Assembly (NCBI RefSeq): GCF_009696075.1
Contig: NZ_VUMR01000001.1
Location: 1 to 64,000 of the forward strand
Length of the DNA: 64,000 nt
Origin: Holdemanella porci
GTDB lineage: Bacteria; Bacillota_I; Bacilli_A; Erysipelotrichales; Erysipelotrichaceae
Reading direction: 5' to 3'
The notes below the pieces were generated by a model, which worked only from the letters and a program-made list of their open reading frames with translations, made no database searches and had not been told where the DNA came from. The position numbers and the translations under genes are program-made. The stretch's first letter is position 1; every line of letters begins with the position of its first letter. Positions 1 through 9,522 of the stretch are shown here, in pieces.

Positions 1-10
1 TCACGGGGCT

Positions 11-307
11 TTACTTGCCCAGTATGCCAATAGCTTTTTTTAATACTTCTAACGCGTCCTTTGTGTCTTTTAGTTCCTTTTTCAATTTGGCGATTTCTTT
101 AGCTTCATCACTTGCATAATTACCGCTGCCTCTAACAATAACTTGATTGTCATTGCTGCGATATTGTTTCATCCACCCAGCAATCGTTGTAGGATGAACA
201 CCGAATTTATTTCCAAGTGCAGTGTATTTTTCTTCTGGATGTTCTAAAACATAATTAATAACATTTTCTTTAAATTCTTGGTCATAGGCTTTACTGTTTC
301 TTGACAT
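11..307 (-). CDS. IS3-family transposase OrfA (helix-turn-helix subunit)
   Basis: This 98-residue protein is the DNA-binding OrfA of an IS3/IS150-type transposase. Residues 10-50 form the helix-turn-helix, with the typical GVHPTTIAGWMKQY recognition region. A C-terminal coiled coil (about 68-95) ends in the family hallmark LKKAIGILGK. The ATG at 307 follows a good AAAGGAG site. The two lysine codons in LKKA form an A7 slippery run at 35-41. A -1 shift there leads into an open frame (SYWHTGQ...) that would continue into OrfB outside the window. Length and motifs match intact family members, so this part looks undamaged. Confidence 0.88.
   Translation of the reverse strand: MSRNSKAYDQEFKENVINYVLEHPEEKYTALGNKFGVHPTTIAGWMKQYRSNDNQVIVRGSGNYASDEAKEIAKLKKELKDTKDALEVLKKAIGILGK
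35..41 (-). other. Probable programmed -1 ribosomal frameshift site
   Basis: Seven A residues on the minus strand are read TTA-AAA-AAA-GCT near the end of orfA. IS3-family elements use A-rich slippery heptamers here to make the OrfAB fusion. The -1 frame has no stop before the window edge. A stimulatory downstream structure cannot be judged because the sequence ends. Confidence 0.6.
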
Positions 308-468
308 TTTTTATACTCCTTTGTTATTGTCTTGACATTGTACCATATGCACAAGAATCTACAATATCCAGGACAGTCATGTTCAATATCTCATTCTATT
401 TTTAATGTGATTGGTTCCTTATCAAATCAAATTCGAGATGTTTTACCTGTCCTATAAATATACTAGCA
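308..468. other. Junction region between the IS element and the truncated sugar gene
   Basis: No gene is visible. The stretch must hold the upstream end of the IS. A 7-bp inverted repeat, AGGACAG at 370-376 and CTGTCCT at 447-453, brackets about 70 bp. It could be an element end or a small leftover, but it is too short to be sure. The coding frame of the ketoisomerase loses family similarity right at 468, so the break point of that gene is at or next to this region. Confidence 0.4.
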
Positions 469-759
469 TCACATCTTCGGAATATACACTCCCATCATTG
501 GTTTATTTAATTCAACAATTATTTCTTCATCCCCATCAGTGATTCTAACTTTACTTGTACCAGCAACATTTATAAGAACAAATTCTGATTCACGATTAGC
601 ATGCTCTCCTCTCACAACTGATGCATCAGACCCATAGATATAAAAAACTCTTTGTATTTCAAAAGGAATACCTGTTCCACCTTCTATAACAACTAACTTT
701 CCTCTTTCATCCCCTAAATCACTGAACTCAATAATAGGACATTTATCTTTTAAACTCAT
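469..759 (-). pseudogene. FdtA/QdtA-like dTDP-4-keto-6-deoxyglucose 3,4-ketoisomerase, 3'-truncated
   Basis: The first 96 residues match the small cupin-type sugar ketoisomerases (FdtA/QdtA/WxcM C-domain) that turn dTDP-4-keto-6-deoxyglucose into the 3-keto isomer for transamination. Visible features are the early DERGKL segment, the RGEHANRESEF metal/active-site strand and the cupin strands up to GVYIPKM. Family members continue for about 35-40 residues with a WKDMYDF-like segment and a YDESDYIRDY-like tail, and these are missing: a TGA follows PKM at once. I chose the ATG at 759 because of the AAGGAG site; an ATG at 816 would run into the upstream gene. The protein is probably inactive. Deletion linked to the adjacent IS is the likely cause. 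Confidence 0.75.
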
Positions 760-802
760 AATATCTCTCCTTGTGTATGTAATAGATTTAATACAATAAA
801 AC

Positions 803-1897
803 TTATTTAAATTCATTTATAGCTTTTATAACAATATTTTGTTCTTCCTCTGTCATACCATTATACATTGGAATAGACAAAACTGTCTTTGCTAAATATT
901 CAGTAATTGGGAAGTCTCCCACTTTGTGTCCAAGATACTTATAACATTCCTGAAGGTGTGGAGGTACTGGATAATGAATAATAGTACCTATCTCTTTGCT
1001 GTCTAAATAATCAATTAATCGATCTCTTTCCTCACAAGTAATAACATATTGATGCCATACGCATGATGCACCGTCTGCTACCTTTGGAAGTTTAATTAAA
1101 GGATTCTTAATTTCTTTGTTATACCTTTCAGCAATTTTGCATTTTTCCTCTGTTAATTCATCCAAATGTTTTAATCTTATTCTTAATAAACCCGCTTGCA
1201 ATTCATCCAAACGAGAATTAGCACCAACAACTTCATTATAATAGCGCTTTTGAGATCCATAATTTCTAAAAGTTCGAAATGCTTTATTTAATTCTGGATT
1301 ATTTGTTGTAATTGCTCCACCATCTCCAAAAGCCCCTAAATTCTTAGATGGATAAAATGAAAAACAACCAATGTCACCAAAACTACCCGTCATTTTTCCG
1401 TTATAACAAGCCCCATGAGACTGAGCACAATCTTCTACCAATTTAAGATTATGTTTTTTACAAATTTTAACAATCTCATCCATTCTTGATGCCATACCAT
1501 ATAAATGAGTAACTAAGATTGCCTTGGTTTTGTCCGTAATAGCATGTTCAATCTTTTCTGGATCCATCCCAAAATGTTCATCAGGTTCAATAAAGATAGG
1601 TGTAGCATTATTAATAGTAATTCCCATAACAGATGCTATATAGGTGTTCCCCTGTACTAATACCTCATCACCAGGACCGATATTTAACAATCGAAAAGCA
1701 ATCCAAAGTGCATCAAGTCCTGAGGCTAAACCTACACAATACTTTGTTCCAACATAAGAAGCAAATTCCTCTTCAAAAGCAGAAACTTCATTACCTAATA
1801 CATACCAACCAGACCGTAATACATCCAGTGCTTTATTTTCAAATTCTTTTTGATACTGAAAGAATCCTCTATCCATTCTATTAGGCATAATTTTCAT
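803..1897 (-). CDS. DegT/DnrJ/EryC1/StrS-family sugar aminotransferase (FdtB/QdtB-like)
   Basis: This PLP-dependent aminotransferase of 364 residues probably converts a dTDP-3-keto-6-deoxyhexose to the 3-amino sugar using glutamate. The PLP-binding lysine is in FSFYPSKNLGAFGDGG, the conserved ED of the cofactor pocket in LKLVEDCAQSHG, and the substrate-side ALWIAF/GLASGLDAL loop is present. The ATG at 1897 follows AAGGAGG; the longer in-frame start at 1930 has no site. The gene is followed 43 nt later by the ketoisomerase that normally makes its substrate, which fits an Fdt/Qdt pathway fed by RmlA and RmlB from cluster A. Because that partner is truncated, the enzyme may now lack substrate. 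Assignment to Fuc3N rather than Qui3N cannot be made from sequence. Confidence 0.85.
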   Translation of the reverse strand: MKIMPNRMDRGFFQYQKEFENKALDVLRSGWYVLGNEVSAFEEEFASYVGTKYCVGLASGLDALWIAFRLLNIGPGDEVLVQGNTYIASVMGITINNATPIFIEPDEHFGMDPEKIEHAITDKTKAILVTHLYGMASRMDEIVKICKKHNLKLVEDCAQSHGACYNGKMTGSFGDIGCFSFYPSKNLGAFGDGGAITTNNPELNKAFRTFRNYGSQKRYYNEVVGANSRLDELQAGLLRIRLKHLDELTEEKCKIAERYNKEIKNPLIKLPKVADGASCVWHQYVITCEERDRLIDYLDSKEIGTIIHYPVPPHLQECYKYLGHKVGDFPITEYLAKTVLSIPMYNGMTEEEQNIVIKAINEFK

Positions 1898-2044
1898 ATA
1901 ACTAATCCTCCTTATTTTATGTAATTTCAAAAACGTAAATAAATTAAATGTTTACTACAGTGTAATAAAATTTAACTATTTTAATATAACAAATCATATG
2001 CAAATAAACTTACATTTTTATCTTAAACAACTGATGTAGAAAAT

Positions 2045-2695
2045 TTATTTATCTTTTACTAGCCAATCTAAATCATTTTTATTTTTTAATTCCTTATATA
2101 AATTATCGATATGATCATTCACCATTTCTTTTGTTAATTTACTATAGTCAACTTTAACAAGTTCCTTTATCATATCTGGATCAAATCTATACTTAATTAG
2201 TTTAGCTGGAACACCTCCAACTATAGCATAAGCAGGAACATCTCTTGTAACCACTGACCCAGCAGCAATCACAGCTCCCTGCCCAATAGTCACACCTGAC
2301 ATAATTGTTGAGCCAAAACCAATCCAAACATCATCACCAATATTAATGTCGCCTTTAGAAATAGCTTCGCATTTTTGAGTGTGTAATAACATAGCTTTAT
2401 ATGGATATGTAGAAAAATGATTTAAGGGATGATCAGCGTCAATAATAAAACTAGTATTTTGCCCAATAGAACAGTAACACCCTATTTTAATTTTAGAGAT
2501 ATTATTAAACTTATAAATATTCAAATCTCCATACGTACCTTTACCAATTTTTACATCTTCGATTGGAAAAAAAGTCATAGGTACTGTTTGATTTTCATAA
2601 TTATTTAAATACCATTTTAATTTAAAAATAAAAAATTTAATTTTAACATATAAACCTTTTGTAACTGATTTAATAATATATCTTAAAACTTTCAT
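2045..2695 (-). CDS. Left-handed beta-helix sugar acetyltransferase (CatB/XAT-like hexapeptide family)
   Basis: This 216-residue acyltransferase carries hexapeptide repeats in its central and C-terminal half (for example [20 protein letters not shown] and [22 protein letters not shown]) and a CSIGQNTSF...ADHP segment typical of xenobiotic/CatB-like acetyltransferases. In this neighbourhood it most likely O-acetylates the glycan or N-acetylates the 3-amino sugar made by the next gene. The ATG at 2695 overlaps the stop of the preceding gene (TGATG), so translation is probably coupled; a GTG one codon earlier is an alternative. A gap of 147 AT-rich bases with no gene separates it from the aminotransferase. 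An antibiotic-resistance role is unlikely given the operon. Confidence 0.8.
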   Translation of the reverse strand: MKVLRYIIKSVTKGLYVKIKFFIFKLKWYLNNYENQTVPMTFFPIEDVKIGKGTYGDLNIYKFNNISKIKIGCYCSIGQNTSFIIDADHPLNHFSTYPYKAMLLHTQKCEAISKGDINIGDDVWIGFGSTIMSGVTIGQGAVIAAGSVVTRDVPAYAIVGGVPAKLIKYRFDPDMIKELVKVDYSKLTKEMVNDHIDNLYKELKNKNDLDWLVKDK

Positions 2696-3816
2696 CACTC
2701 TGTAACTCTCTTTATCGCTTTTAAATAACTATCATCATCATGTTCATCAGGCTCTAGATAAGCGCCTTCTCCCCACTCATTCCACGCAGTAAGAAAAATA
2801 TACTCTTTATTCATTTGATCAGAAACCTCTAATAACTCTCTTAAATATTTTTCAAACTTTTTCGGAGTTTGACCTAATATAATCTTAGCTTTTTTTCCTC
2901 TTCTAGGAGTATCATCAAATCCAACAAAACCACCATAAAATTGCTTTTTATTTTTACAATTTTTGGCATCCGAAATAATTTTCTTCCAAATTTTATCATA
3001 ATCGTATATTCTTAATTTTGGGAAATATCTATTTTTAATGTTTTGAATTCTTGATATCATTAATTCTTTATTTGTATTAACACTTAAAGGCTCATATTTA
3101 AAAGAATAATCTAAATTTGCATTTTTATAGTTACATTTAGAAACAAAACACATACCATTAAATCCATTTTCTTTTGCTAATGAATTCCAATATTCGCACA
3201 TTTTTTTTACAGTTTCATAATCATTATCTGGTTGAAAAAAGCCAAACATTGGACAATTATTTTTTTTTATATATCTTTTATCATTAAAAAACTTACACAA
3301 ATAATCAAAATGTTTTTTCCAATCTTCTTCATTACCATATTTTAATTCTGCTAACATTCCATTGTCTGTATTTGAGTTACCATTAACCTCTAATTCTTTT
3401 CTATTGTCGAATTCAGGTGCCCAATCATTACCTCTCTTTACATTACTCCAGGTTCTTTTCCAACTACCATTGTCCCAGATAAACATAAAATTAATATCAA
3501 TTTCTTTAGAATCTAAAAGAATTTCTGCTGGTTTTTGCAATAATTGCATGTCAGATGAGAACCAATAATGATATATACCAAATCCATAAATGCCATTATT
3601 TTTTGCTAATTCTGCTTGCCATTTTATTACGTCTTTATCATCCAAAGAATAATAATTTTTGTTTTTAGGAATTCTAGGTTGTAAATGATTTTCGAATAAT
3701 GGAGTTGATTTTTTGACTGCTACCCAATCCGTATACCCTTTTCCCCAAAAACGATTATTCTCCGGAATTTCATGAAATTGCGGTAAATAATTTGCAATAA
3801 TTTTTGTTTTAAACAT
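2695..3816 (-). CDS. WbsX-type glycan biosynthesis protein (GH99-like fold)
   Basis: The 373-residue protein belongs to the WbsX family, found in O-antigen and capsule loci and related in fold to GH99 endo-mannosidases. The opening [20 protein letters not shown], the GFGIYHYWF strand, the [10 protein letters not shown] strand and the [13 protein letters not shown] motif near the C terminus are the hallmarks. There is no signal peptide, so it acts in the cytoplasm. Its role, glycosyltransferase or other, is unproven for the family. The start follows AAGGAG at a long spacing of about 12. It is 25 nt downstream of the polymerase gene and overlaps the acetyltransferase start, so it is an internal operon gene. 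Confidence 0.8.
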   Translation of the reverse strand: MFKTKIIANYLPQFHEIPENNRFWGKGYTDWVAVKKSTPLFENHLQPRIPKNKNYYSLDDKDVIKWQAELAKNNGIYGFGIYHYWFSSDMQLLQKPAEILLDSKEIDINFMFIWDNGSWKRTWSNVKRGNDWAPEFDNRKELEVNGNSNTDNGMLAELKYGNEEDWKKHFDYLCKFFNDKRYIKKNNCPMFGFFQPDNDYETVKKMCEYWNSLAKENGFNGMCFVSKCNYKNANLDYSFKYEPLSVNTNKELMISRIQNIKNRYFPKLRIYDYDKIWKKIISDAKNCKNKKQFYGGFVGFDDTPRRGKKAKIILGQTPKKFEKYLRELLEVSDQMNKEYIFLTAWNEWGEGAYLEPDEHDDDSYLKAIKRVTE

Positions 3817-3841
3817 AAAATTACTAATCTCCTTTTCTACT

Positions 3842-5056
3842 TTAGTTTATTTTACAATTAATTAATACAATAAATAGCCAAAACATATTAGATGAAAATG
3901 CTTCTTGCATAAATATTAAAGGTATTAATGAACTACAAAGCAAAACATATCTAATTGAAATAGCCATTTCTTTTTTTCTAAAAAAAGAAATAATAAAAGA
4001 GCACCAAATTAGAATCCCAATTAAGCCTAGTTCGGTAGAAACTCTAGCAAATCCACTTAATGTCATTCCAAAATACTGTATTATATATTTTGACACATAC
4101 ATTGAACCAGTACCGATACCACTTCCTAAAAGCATATTGTGTGACCAAGCTTCTTGTACAACCATAACCCAAGCCCTAAATCTAACAAAACCTGAAGAAG
4201 CGTCACGATTATAAACTAATAATTCTTGTAATCGACTTAAAAAATAACCACCTAGATTTGTGAAAGAAATTACTATAGTTCCTATAATAACACAGACTAT
4301 AAATAATGGAACCATCCTATTCCAAAACAACTTTTTTTTAAACATTGTAATAGATAATATAAATAATCCAATTATAAAAATCAAAATTCCAGTTCCTGAA
4401 AAAGTAGTTACCAATGCTAACATCTGTAAAATTACAGAGAAAATGTTTTTCCTAGTTCTCTCTTGTTTATATAAAATAATCGGAACATATAAAAGCAAGC
4501 TAATTGCAAGCATTTGAGAAAAATATGAAGGCTCTCGAAATATTGCATTACTACGATATAATGTTTGTCCAAATATATAAATAGTATTTGTCCAGTTGTA
4601 ACCTGTAACCATATGTCCTTTAATAACTATATCTGTAAATGGAAAGTGGAACAATCTTCCAACTAATTGATATATTCCATATATAGACATATATGTCATT
4701 ATTCTTTGAAATAACCTACAATATCCCTCAAATTCATAAACTTTTTCATCTCTATAGCTCAATAAAGCTAGGATTAAAAAATATAAAGCTAATACAAATG
4801 AAGATGTGTTTTCAAATTCAAAATAGGTGTAATTAATAAATAAATAAATTATAAAAAGCAATAATATAACTGATTGCTGCGTGATTTTTAAATATCTATT
4901 GCGATTATTTATAATATTGTGTACTAAAACAAATATCGAAACAATTGTAAATATTGTAACAGGATATGTTTTAATATAAACTAATGCATATGCATCAAAA
5001 AAAACAGATAAAACTAAAAGTGAATAGATATTTAATTTTCGTATTTTTAATTTCAT
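3842..5056 (-). CDS. Wzy-like O-antigen/EPS polymerase, multi-pass membrane protein
   Basis: This 404-residue protein has about ten or more hydrophobic segments and a large extracytoplasmic loop in the C-terminal half (about residues 265-330, holding SRLQELLVYNRDASSGFVRFRAW and a GSGIGTGSMY turn). That loop is a typical place for catalytic residues in Wzy/Wza-ligase superfamily proteins. It would join lipid-linked repeat units made by cluster B on the outer membrane face. Sequence identity in this family is very low, so the call rests on topology and context. A clean AAAGGAG site precedes the ATG. It is the only polymerase-like protein in the window. Confidence 0.75.
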   Translation of the reverse strand: MKLKIRKLNIYSLLVLSVFFDAYALVYIKTYPVTIFTIVSIFVLVHNIINNRNRYLKITQQSVILLLFIIYLFINYTYFEFENTSSFVLALYFLILALLSYRDEKVYEFEGYCRLFQRIMTYMSIYGIYQLVGRLFHFPFTDIVIKGHMVTGYNWTNTIYIFGQTLYRSNAIFREPSYFSQMLAISLLLYVPIILYKQERTRKNIFSVILQMLALVTTFSGTGILIFIIGLFILSITMFKKKLFWNRMVPLFIVCVIIGTIVISFTNLGGYFLSRLQELLVYNRDASSGFVRFRAWVMVVQEAWSHNMLLGSGIGTGSMYVSKYIIQYFGMTLSGFARVSTELGLIGILIWCSFIISFFRKKEMAISIRYVLLCSSLIPLIFMQEAFSSNMFWLFIVLINCKIN

Positions 5057-5136
5057 TCAAAACTCCTTTTTATGAAACTATATCCAATCATTTAACAAAT
5101 CTCAGAAATTTTACATTTTTGAATTTTTAATTTTGT

Positions 5137-6327
5137 TCACAAATTCTTAAACTTAAATATTTCATTAAATAAAGTTAAATACTTGTCTCCAATCTTATTC
5201 CAAGTATAATTTAATTCGAAATAATTATACACTTCACTTTCTGGATAAGATTTAGTTCCATTTAATATATCTACACAATATTTAGCAAATCCATTGCTAT
5301 CATCTGCAACAGGAATAAGATGATTAGCATAATATGTTCCTTCAACACCCACTGATGTTGATACAATAGGCTTTTTAAAACTTATTGCTTCAAGAAGCTT
5401 AACTTTAACTCCACCACCATTTTTTAATGGTAAAACAACTAAGTCTGCATTATTATAATATTCTGAAACATCATCAACCATACCAGTTACGACAACGTGA
5501 TCAGATTCTAAATTTTTAACCTCATCAACAGGATCTTTACCAACAATATAAAAAGTTAGATTTGATAATCCTTCATCTTTTAGCAATTTTGGCATTACTT
5601 CTTTGCTAAACCATGTAACAGCCTCTATATTTGGTCCATATGACATTTTACCAACAAACACTATATTTATTCCTTTGTGTGTACTGTGTTTAATTTCATG
5701 CTTATCTGCACCAACTGGTATAAGAACTGCTTGCTTATGATTAATAATGCCATTATCAATCATAAATTTCATATCTTTCGAAGAAACAAAAGTAACTCTT
5801 GAAAATTTATGTTTTTTAAATAAATTTCTTTCATAATGTTTTAATCTATAGCTATCTACAAAATATGCCAGTTTGTTTAGAACGTTCTTATGGCTCTTTG
5901 CTATTGTTCTATAAACCTTCCATTCAATATTGTGCTCATTTAAAACTATAGGAATATCACAATTCAATTTTTCTAAACAAGCACACATATGGGGAAAATC
6001 CACATTAATAACATCAATATGATTATCATCAATACATTTTTTTAAATCATTCTCCATCTCAGATATTACTCGAGAAGAAACTGTGAAAGGATATTTCCAT
6101 AACTTTAGAATTCCTGAAATCTTATTTTTATTTCTGCTATAAGCATGCACTTCTTTACAATATTTTTTTAGTTCTTCAACATATGTTAATTCATTATCAT
6201 TATCATATGGATAGAACAAGTAAATATCTTCTGTTTTAGAAATCTGTTCTAAGCGTTTATAAACACCAATTCTTCCTCCGGTATTAGCAGGAAGAATTGA
6301 TTCCAGTGTTATCCAAAGAATTTTCAC
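5137..6327 (-). CDS. GT4-family glycosyltransferase
   Basis: This is a GT-B glycosyltransferase of 396 residues. The N-terminal half has the acceptor domain with VLNEHNIEW. The C-terminal nucleotide-sugar domain starts at IVFVGKMSYGPN and holds the donor-binding GGGVKVKLLEAI segment, with the EX7E-type glutamate in LLEA. The start is a GTG at 6327 behind GGAGTTGGTAAC. It resembles the next gene in architecture (KxKxLEA motif and a VDDV turn), so the two are probably old paralogues. Donor is unknown; the nearby GDP-heptose genes make a heptosyl transfer possible but unproven. Confidence 0.85.
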   Translation of the reverse strand: MKILWITLESILPANTGGRIGVYKRLEQISKTEDIYLFYPYDNDNELTYVEELKKYCKEVHAYSRNKNKISGILKLWKYPFTVSSRVISEMENDLKKCIDDNHIDVINVDFPHMCACLEKLNCDIPIVLNEHNIEWKVYRTIAKSHKNVLNKLAYFVDSYRLKHYERNLFKKHKFSRVTFVSSKDMKFMIDNGIINHKQAVLIPVGADKHEIKHSTHKGINIVFVGKMSYGPNIEAVTWFSKEVMPKLLKDEGLSNLTFYIVGKDPVDEVKNLESDHVVVTGMVDDVSEYYNNADLVVLPLKNGGGVKVKLLEAISFKKPIVSTSVGVEGTYYANHLIPVADDSNGFAKYCVDILNGTKSYPESEVYNYFELNYTWNKIGDKYLTLFNEIFKFKNL

Positions 6328-6343
6328 GTTACCAACTCCATTT

Positions 6344-7603
6344 TTATTCTATATTTAATAAATTTTCAAAATTATTTTTTGCTACTTCCCAAGTGAAATT
6401 ATGTAAAATATAATTTCTCGCACAAGATGACATATCATGTTGTAATTTTTGATTATTTAAGATATTTAATATACAGTTTGCAAATCCAGAGTATGTATCT
6501 TCAATAAACCAATCTACACCATTAACTGCATTTATATTTTCTGCTCCAATTGTAGTTGTAACAACAGGTAATCCCATTGCCATTGCTTCGAGATTTTTTG
6601 TCTTAATTCCGCTTCCAAATGTCATTGGGCAAACAAAAACCTTACTTTTTGCAAGATAATCCCTAACATCATCTACTCTTCCAGTAAATTCTACATTACT
6701 TGAGCTGTAAGACAATAATTTATCTGATGCCCCACCACCTATAATTGAAAATAACGTATCTGGTTGCTTTTGTAAGACTAAAGGGAATATATTTTCTATA
6801 AAATTGATTACTGCATTTTCATTATGAGCAACATTTAAAGCGCCTAAAAATGAAATAATATTTCTATTTTCTAAATTCTTGACAGGAAAAAAATAATCTA
6901 CATCGACTCCTATTGGTACTGCCACTGCTTTATTTTCCTTTAATTGTGAATTAAATTCCTTTACTTCTTTCTCTGCAACAAATACAGTTTTATCACAACT
7001 CTTGCCTATTTCTAGCTCATACTTATCGAGCAATTTTATTTCTCTCTTTAATACAAAAACTTTTAATGGTTTTAATAGGGCTATTTTTTGCAAAAATTTT
7101 GGAATTGTATATATAAATGCACCATAAGGATTAACATTTTCAATATCTGTATTTAATTGTCTTTTATACCTTAATGAGATTCTATCATCCAAGTCTGCTA
7201 TACTGTAGATGTCTCTGTCTCTTATATACTCAGTACATCGAACCATATCACTAATAATTATTTTTGGTTTTTCACTTTCGACAAGATTATCGATTTGATT
7301 CATTGCACGCTTACTTAAAAACAACGATACTTGCAAAGGTACTTTTCCTTTGATTATCGATTTAAAAATAATATTGTTAATTTTTTCTTTTTTTAATGGT
7401 TTTTTTAATATTACTAATTTATCGATAAAATCCGGTTTTAAATTTGGATCATCTCCACTTTCTAAGAAAGCAGCTACAACTAGACGATACCCTAATTCCT
7501 GTGAAAGAATCTTACAATAATGATATAAAGAAGTTTTGCGTCCTGAAACAGCTGGAAAAGGAAGTCTTGGCATGACAAAGAGTATTGTTTTTTCTTTATT
7601 CAT
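6344..7603 (-). CDS. GT4-family glycosyltransferase
   Basis: This 419-residue GT-B enzyme begins with the loop ILFVMPRLPFPAVSGRK, typical of EPS GT4 proteins. Its C-terminal donor domain carries SFLGALNVAHNENAV, FTGRVDDV and FGSGIKTKNLEAMAMGLPVV. The start overlaps the last 8 nt of the upstream heptose fusion gene, giving coupled translation. It most likely adds one sugar of the cluster B repeat unit on the cytoplasmic side. The overlap with the heptose gene makes it the best candidate for a heptosyltransferase, which is inference only. Confidence 0.85.
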   Translation of the reverse strand: MNKEKTILFVMPRLPFPAVSGRKTSLYHYCKILSQELGYRLVVAAFLESGDDPNLKPDFIDKLVILKKPLKKEKINNIIFKSIIKGKVPLQVSLFLSKRAMNQIDNLVESEKPKIIISDMVRCTEYIRDRDIYSIADLDDRISLRYKRQLNTDIENVNPYGAFIYTIPKFLQKIALLKPLKVFVLKREIKLLDKYELEIGKSCDKTVFVAEKEVKEFNSQLKENKAVAVPIGVDVDYFFPVKNLENRNIISFLGALNVAHNENAVINFIENIFPLVLQKQPDTLFSIIGGGASDKLLSYSSSNVEFTGRVDDVRDYLAKSKVFVCPMTFGSGIKTKNLEAMAMGLPVVTTTIGAENINAVNGVDWFIEDTYSGFANCILNILNNQKLQHDMSSCARNYILHNFTWEVAKNNFENLLNIE

Positions 7604-9521
7604 CCTCTATTTCTCCATAAAAATAATCTTCTAACATCAGACACAGACAATGATAAACAGGTAAGTGCAATTCTTGAATCATATACGTTTCGGTTTCAGG
7701 TACTTTAATGCATACATCTGCTATTTCAGATAGCTTACTCTCTTTTTGTCCAGTAAGCCCTATTACTTTCATTCCCTTTGCATGTGCTGTAACTGCAGCA
7801 TATAGAACATTTTTACTGTTTCCACTCGTAGAAATACCTAAAAAGATATCCCCCGCATTACCAAATCCGTTTACTTGTTGAGCAAAACATAATAACGGTT
7901 CACAATCATTCATATATGCCGTTGATAGTGCTAAATGCCCATCTAAAGCAATTGCGGGTAAAGCTCCCTGTAAATTTTTAGATAACACAAGACCTAATTC
8001 TTCATCTTCTTGAATTAATTTACTTTTAAATTCTTTATCTAGTTTTCGAGGCAACTTAAAACTTTTCATTAGTTCCCCTACAACATGTTCAGAGTCAGCA
8101 GCTGATCCACCATTGCCTGCTACTAAAAGCTTGTTTTCGTTTGCATAAGACTCTTCCAACAAATAATAAGCATTTAAAATATCATCTTTACAAGATTCTA
8201 AAGCAGGATATCTTTCTATTAACAAATCAACATGTAATAATATTTTTTTCATATTTCTTCCTACCACTCTATTAACAAACGAAAATAATGAATCTACAGT
8301 CAAATCCTGTCCATAATCTTCACTTCCAATTAATGCAGTTCTACATCCAGCATTCTTTCCAGCTTGAATATCATTCTTTCCATCACCAATCATCCATGAT
8401 TGTTCTAAATCAATATTTAGATCTTGCGCAGCCTTGAATAACATGCCTGGTTTTGGCTTTCTACATTCACACTCAAACTTTAATTCTTTAATTTCTCCCT
8501 CATATCCACTATCAGGGTGGTGCGGGCAGAAGTAAATGCCATCTAAATATGCACCATCTTCTCCAAGAAGAGTTTCCATTTTATTATGGATTTCTTGCAA
8601 ACCTTCATATGTTACTTCACCTCTAGCAATTACAGGTTGATTTGTAACAACAACAGCTAAATATCCTGACTGATTGATTGTCTTAATAGCTTCAGAAACT
8701 CCTTCTAACAATTCAAACTGTTTTGTATCTCTCAAGAAACCTACATATTTATTAATTGTACCATCACGATCAACAAATATAGCTTTTTGTTTATTTTTAA
8801 GATTTCTTCCTTCCACAATGCCGTTTTTAAAATCCTTGCATACCCCTTCAAATCTATCAGGAGTTCCCATATCTTTTACATATTCAGGACTATCATAACA
8901 GTACATTGTACCAGTACCGCATAACGGTTTTAATACTTGTCTATCTAAATCTACTTTTTCTGTAGTAAATTGCATATTTAAAACTTCTGGACTAATAACA
9001 TGCAAACCTGCATTCACTCTATTCTGATAGAATTTTGGTCTTACATCTTCTTTAGCAAGCCATTTTTCCACTTGTTTATCTTTATTTGCAATAATCAATC
9101 CACTATCATAAGGATGATTATTAGGATGCGTAAACAAAGTTACTAACCCTTTGTGTTCTTTATGGAAGTTTACAAAGCGATTAAAGTCCACATTAAACAT
9201 TGCATCAGCATTTAACAAAAGAAAATCCTCTGTTAATTTATCCTTTAATTGGAATAATGCACCTGCATTTCCTAATGGTTGTTTTTCCACAAAATAGTCA
9301 ATATGAACTCCTAACTGAGACCCATCGTTAAAATAGTCCATAATCACATTTGCCTTATAACCTACAGTCAAAATAATATCCGTAAATCCCTGTTCCTTTA
9401 AAGAACAGATTTCTCTTTCCAACACCGGAACTCCACACACTGGTATCATTGGTTTAGGAATATCTGGAAACAATTCTGATATTCTTGTACCTTTACCTCC
9501 AGCCATAATCACTACTTTCAT
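7596..9521 (-). CDS. Trifunctional GDP-heptose enzyme: HddC-like nucleotidyltransferase + GmhB phosphatase + GmhA isomerase
   Basis: A single 641-residue chain joins three enzymes. Residues 1-225 form a sugar-1-phosphate nucleotidyltransferase (MAGGKGTRISELFPDIPKPM; NADAMF for the metal site), like HddC. Residues 246-400 form a HAD phosphatase of the GmhB type, with DRDGT (D251 and D253), TNQ, the zinc-loop pattern CPHHP...CECRKP and GDGKNDI. Residues 424-641 form a SIS isomerase of the GmhA type, with AGNGGSAADSEHVVGEL and STSGNS. Together they would cover sedoheptulose-7-phosphate isomerisation, bisphosphate dephosphorylation and GDP transfer. Only the kinase is missing, and it is the gene just upstream. 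The ATG at 9521 has GGAGG 9 nt ahead; an earlier in-frame start would run into that kinase. Confidence 0.87.
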   Translation of the reverse strand: MKVVIMAGGKGTRISELFPDIPKPMIPVCGVPVLEREICSLKEQGFTDIILTVGYKANVIMDYFNDGSQLGVHIDYFVEKQPLGNAGALFQLKDKLTEDFLLLNADAMFNVDFNRFVNFHKEHKGLVTLFTHPNNHPYDSGLIIANKDKQVEKWLAKEDVRPKFYQNRVNAGLHVISPEVLNMQFTTEKVDLDRQVLKPLCGTGTMYCYDSPEYVKDMGTPDRFEGVCKDFKNGIVEGRNLKNKQKAIFVDRDGTINKYVGFLRDTKQFELLEGVSEAIKTINQSGYLAVVVTNQPVIARGEVTYEGLQEIHNKMETLLGEDGAYLDGIYFCPHHPDSGYEGEIKELKFECECRKPKPGMLFKAAQDLNIDLEQSWMIGDGKNDIQAGKNAGCRTALIGSEDYGQDLTVDSLFSFVNRVVGRNMKKILLHVDLLIERYPALESCKDDILNAYYLLEESYANENKLLVAGNGGSAADSEHVVGELMKSFKLPRKLDKEFKSKLIQEDEELGLVLSKNLQGALPAIALDGHLALSTAYMNDCEPLLCFAQQVNGFGNAGDIFLGISTSGNSKNVLYAAVTAHAKGMKVIGLTGQKESKLSEIADVCIKVPETETYMIQELHLPVYHCLCLMLEDYFYGEIEDE

Positions 9522-9522
9522 A

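Larger units (their letters stand above)
1..345 (-). mobile_element. IS3-family insertion sequence, 5' portion (partial)
   Basis: The orfA of an IS3-family element lies at the window edge and its orfB would continue below position 1. The minus frame entered after a -1 shift in the A-tract at 35-41 stays open to the edge, as expected for the fused OrfAB transposase. I could not fix the terminal inverted repeat. The upstream end probably lies between about 325 and 455. The inner boundary given here is a guess placed just upstream of the orfA ribosome binding site. The element sits beside a truncated sugar gene. Confidence 0.7.

Noticed and set aside
370-453. A miniature element bounded by AGGACAG/CTGTCCT.
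   Set aside because: The inverted repeat is only 7 bp and no target duplication is evident; it is mentioned only as part of the IS junction.
2045-2695. Streptogramin/chloramphenicol acetyltransferase resistance gene.
   Set aside because: The fold is shared, but operon position and coupling to glycan genes favour sugar acetylation.
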